Origin: Hyphomicrobiales bacterium
Lineage (GTDB): Bacteria > Pseudomonadota > Alphaproteobacteria > Parvibaculales > Parvibaculaceae
Direction: 5' to 3'
Length of the DNA: 64,000 nt
NCBI GenBank assembly: GCA_016124805.1
Contig: WGND01000010.1
Location: forward strand, 52,661 to 116,660
This document shows positions 63,951-64,000 of this stretch, piece by piece. Positions within the stretch are counted from its first letter, which is position 1, and the number at the start of each line of letters is the position of its first letter. Both the position numbers and the translations under genes were made by a program. Under the pieces are notes generated by a model. The model saw nothing but the letters and a program-made list of their open reading frames with translations. It ran no database searches and was not told where the DNA came from.

Positions 63951-64000
63951 ATGAAAGAGCCACTTGACCCCGATCTGTGCTATCGCGCGATGCAAGCCAA
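63951..64000 (+). CDS. Start of an Ada/AlkA-like DNA repair gene (cut by window end)
   Basis: ATG at 63951 opens a frame reading MKEPLDPDLCYRAMQA to the window end. The DPDxCYRAMQA pattern resembles the N-terminus of Ada or of AlkA-type 3-methyladenine glycosylases fused to Ada. Only 16 full codons are visible, so both gene and family are tentative. Confidence 0.45.
   Translation, partial: MKEPLDPDLCYRAMQA

Overview
The window is chromosomal DNA from a GC-rich alphaproteobacterium, most likely Hyphomicrobiales or a close relative. The evidence is gene order: aroA-cmk-rpsA, ihfB, trpFBA-accD-folC, trxA, addAB with murU/amgK/tsaE, a DivL-type kinase, ahcY, a regulatory HPr/EIIA/short HprK set, chvG-chvI and pckA. 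The FYDLN protein and the tyrosine-substituted DivL are themselves alphaproteobacterial markers. No species can be named from sequence alone.

Bases 1-6119 look like one end of an integrated element. A tyrosine recombinase (4262-6028) starts 91 bp from the 3' end of an intact tRNA-Ala(GGC) gene (6120-6195). Inside lie a NotI-like restriction endonuclease with its C5 methyltransferase and a small ribbon-helix-helix protein, and a 439-aa reverse transcriptase that is not an obvious retron, group II intron or DGR enzyme. About 0.5 kb of non-coding DNA precedes the RT; it contains a set of nested inverted repeats (2631-2751) that could fold as a structured RNA. The RT plus this putative RNA is the best candidate here for an undescribed system. 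The far end of the element lies outside the window.

Bases 6.3-27.7 kb are core genome: FYDLN zinc-ribbon protein, then aroA-cmk, rpsA, sppA, ihfB, a LapA-like protein, pyrF, trpF-trpB-trpA, accD and folC on the plus strand. A bidirectional terminator separates these from trxA and the minus-strand train tsaE-amgK-murU-addB-addA.

Bases 27.9-36.5 kb look accessory and split genes that are often neighbours in alphaproteobacteria (tsaE and divL). They encode a ferredoxin reductase/ferredoxin pair, a Tat-exported molybdenum hydroxylase with its 2Fe-2S subunit, a small secreted protein, and an apparent operon of outer-membrane DUF3034 protein, exported truncated hemoglobin, cupredoxin and membrane histidine kinase.

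Bases 36.5-48.6 kb return to core genes: divL, ahcY (preceded by a strong palindromic operator candidate), HPr, EIIA, HprK, ChvG, ChvI, an M20 peptidase and pckA. An AT-rich Fic gene with a long inverted repeat in its upstream region sits between pckA and polA.

From 52.9 kb on there are an ABC ATPase, a PAS protein, tRNA-Arg(CCG), an operon of CrtI-like oxidoreductase, TetR regulator and TauD-like dioxygenase with a palindromic operator candidate, an ATP-grasp protein, a phosphate-type porin and a PstS-like protein (both with weak Pho-box-like sites), an MFS transporter, and the first codons of an Ada/AlkA-like gene cut by the window end. Start codons were re-chosen from Shine-Dalgarno sequences and family starts. 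Functions are assigned from recognisable motifs without database searches.
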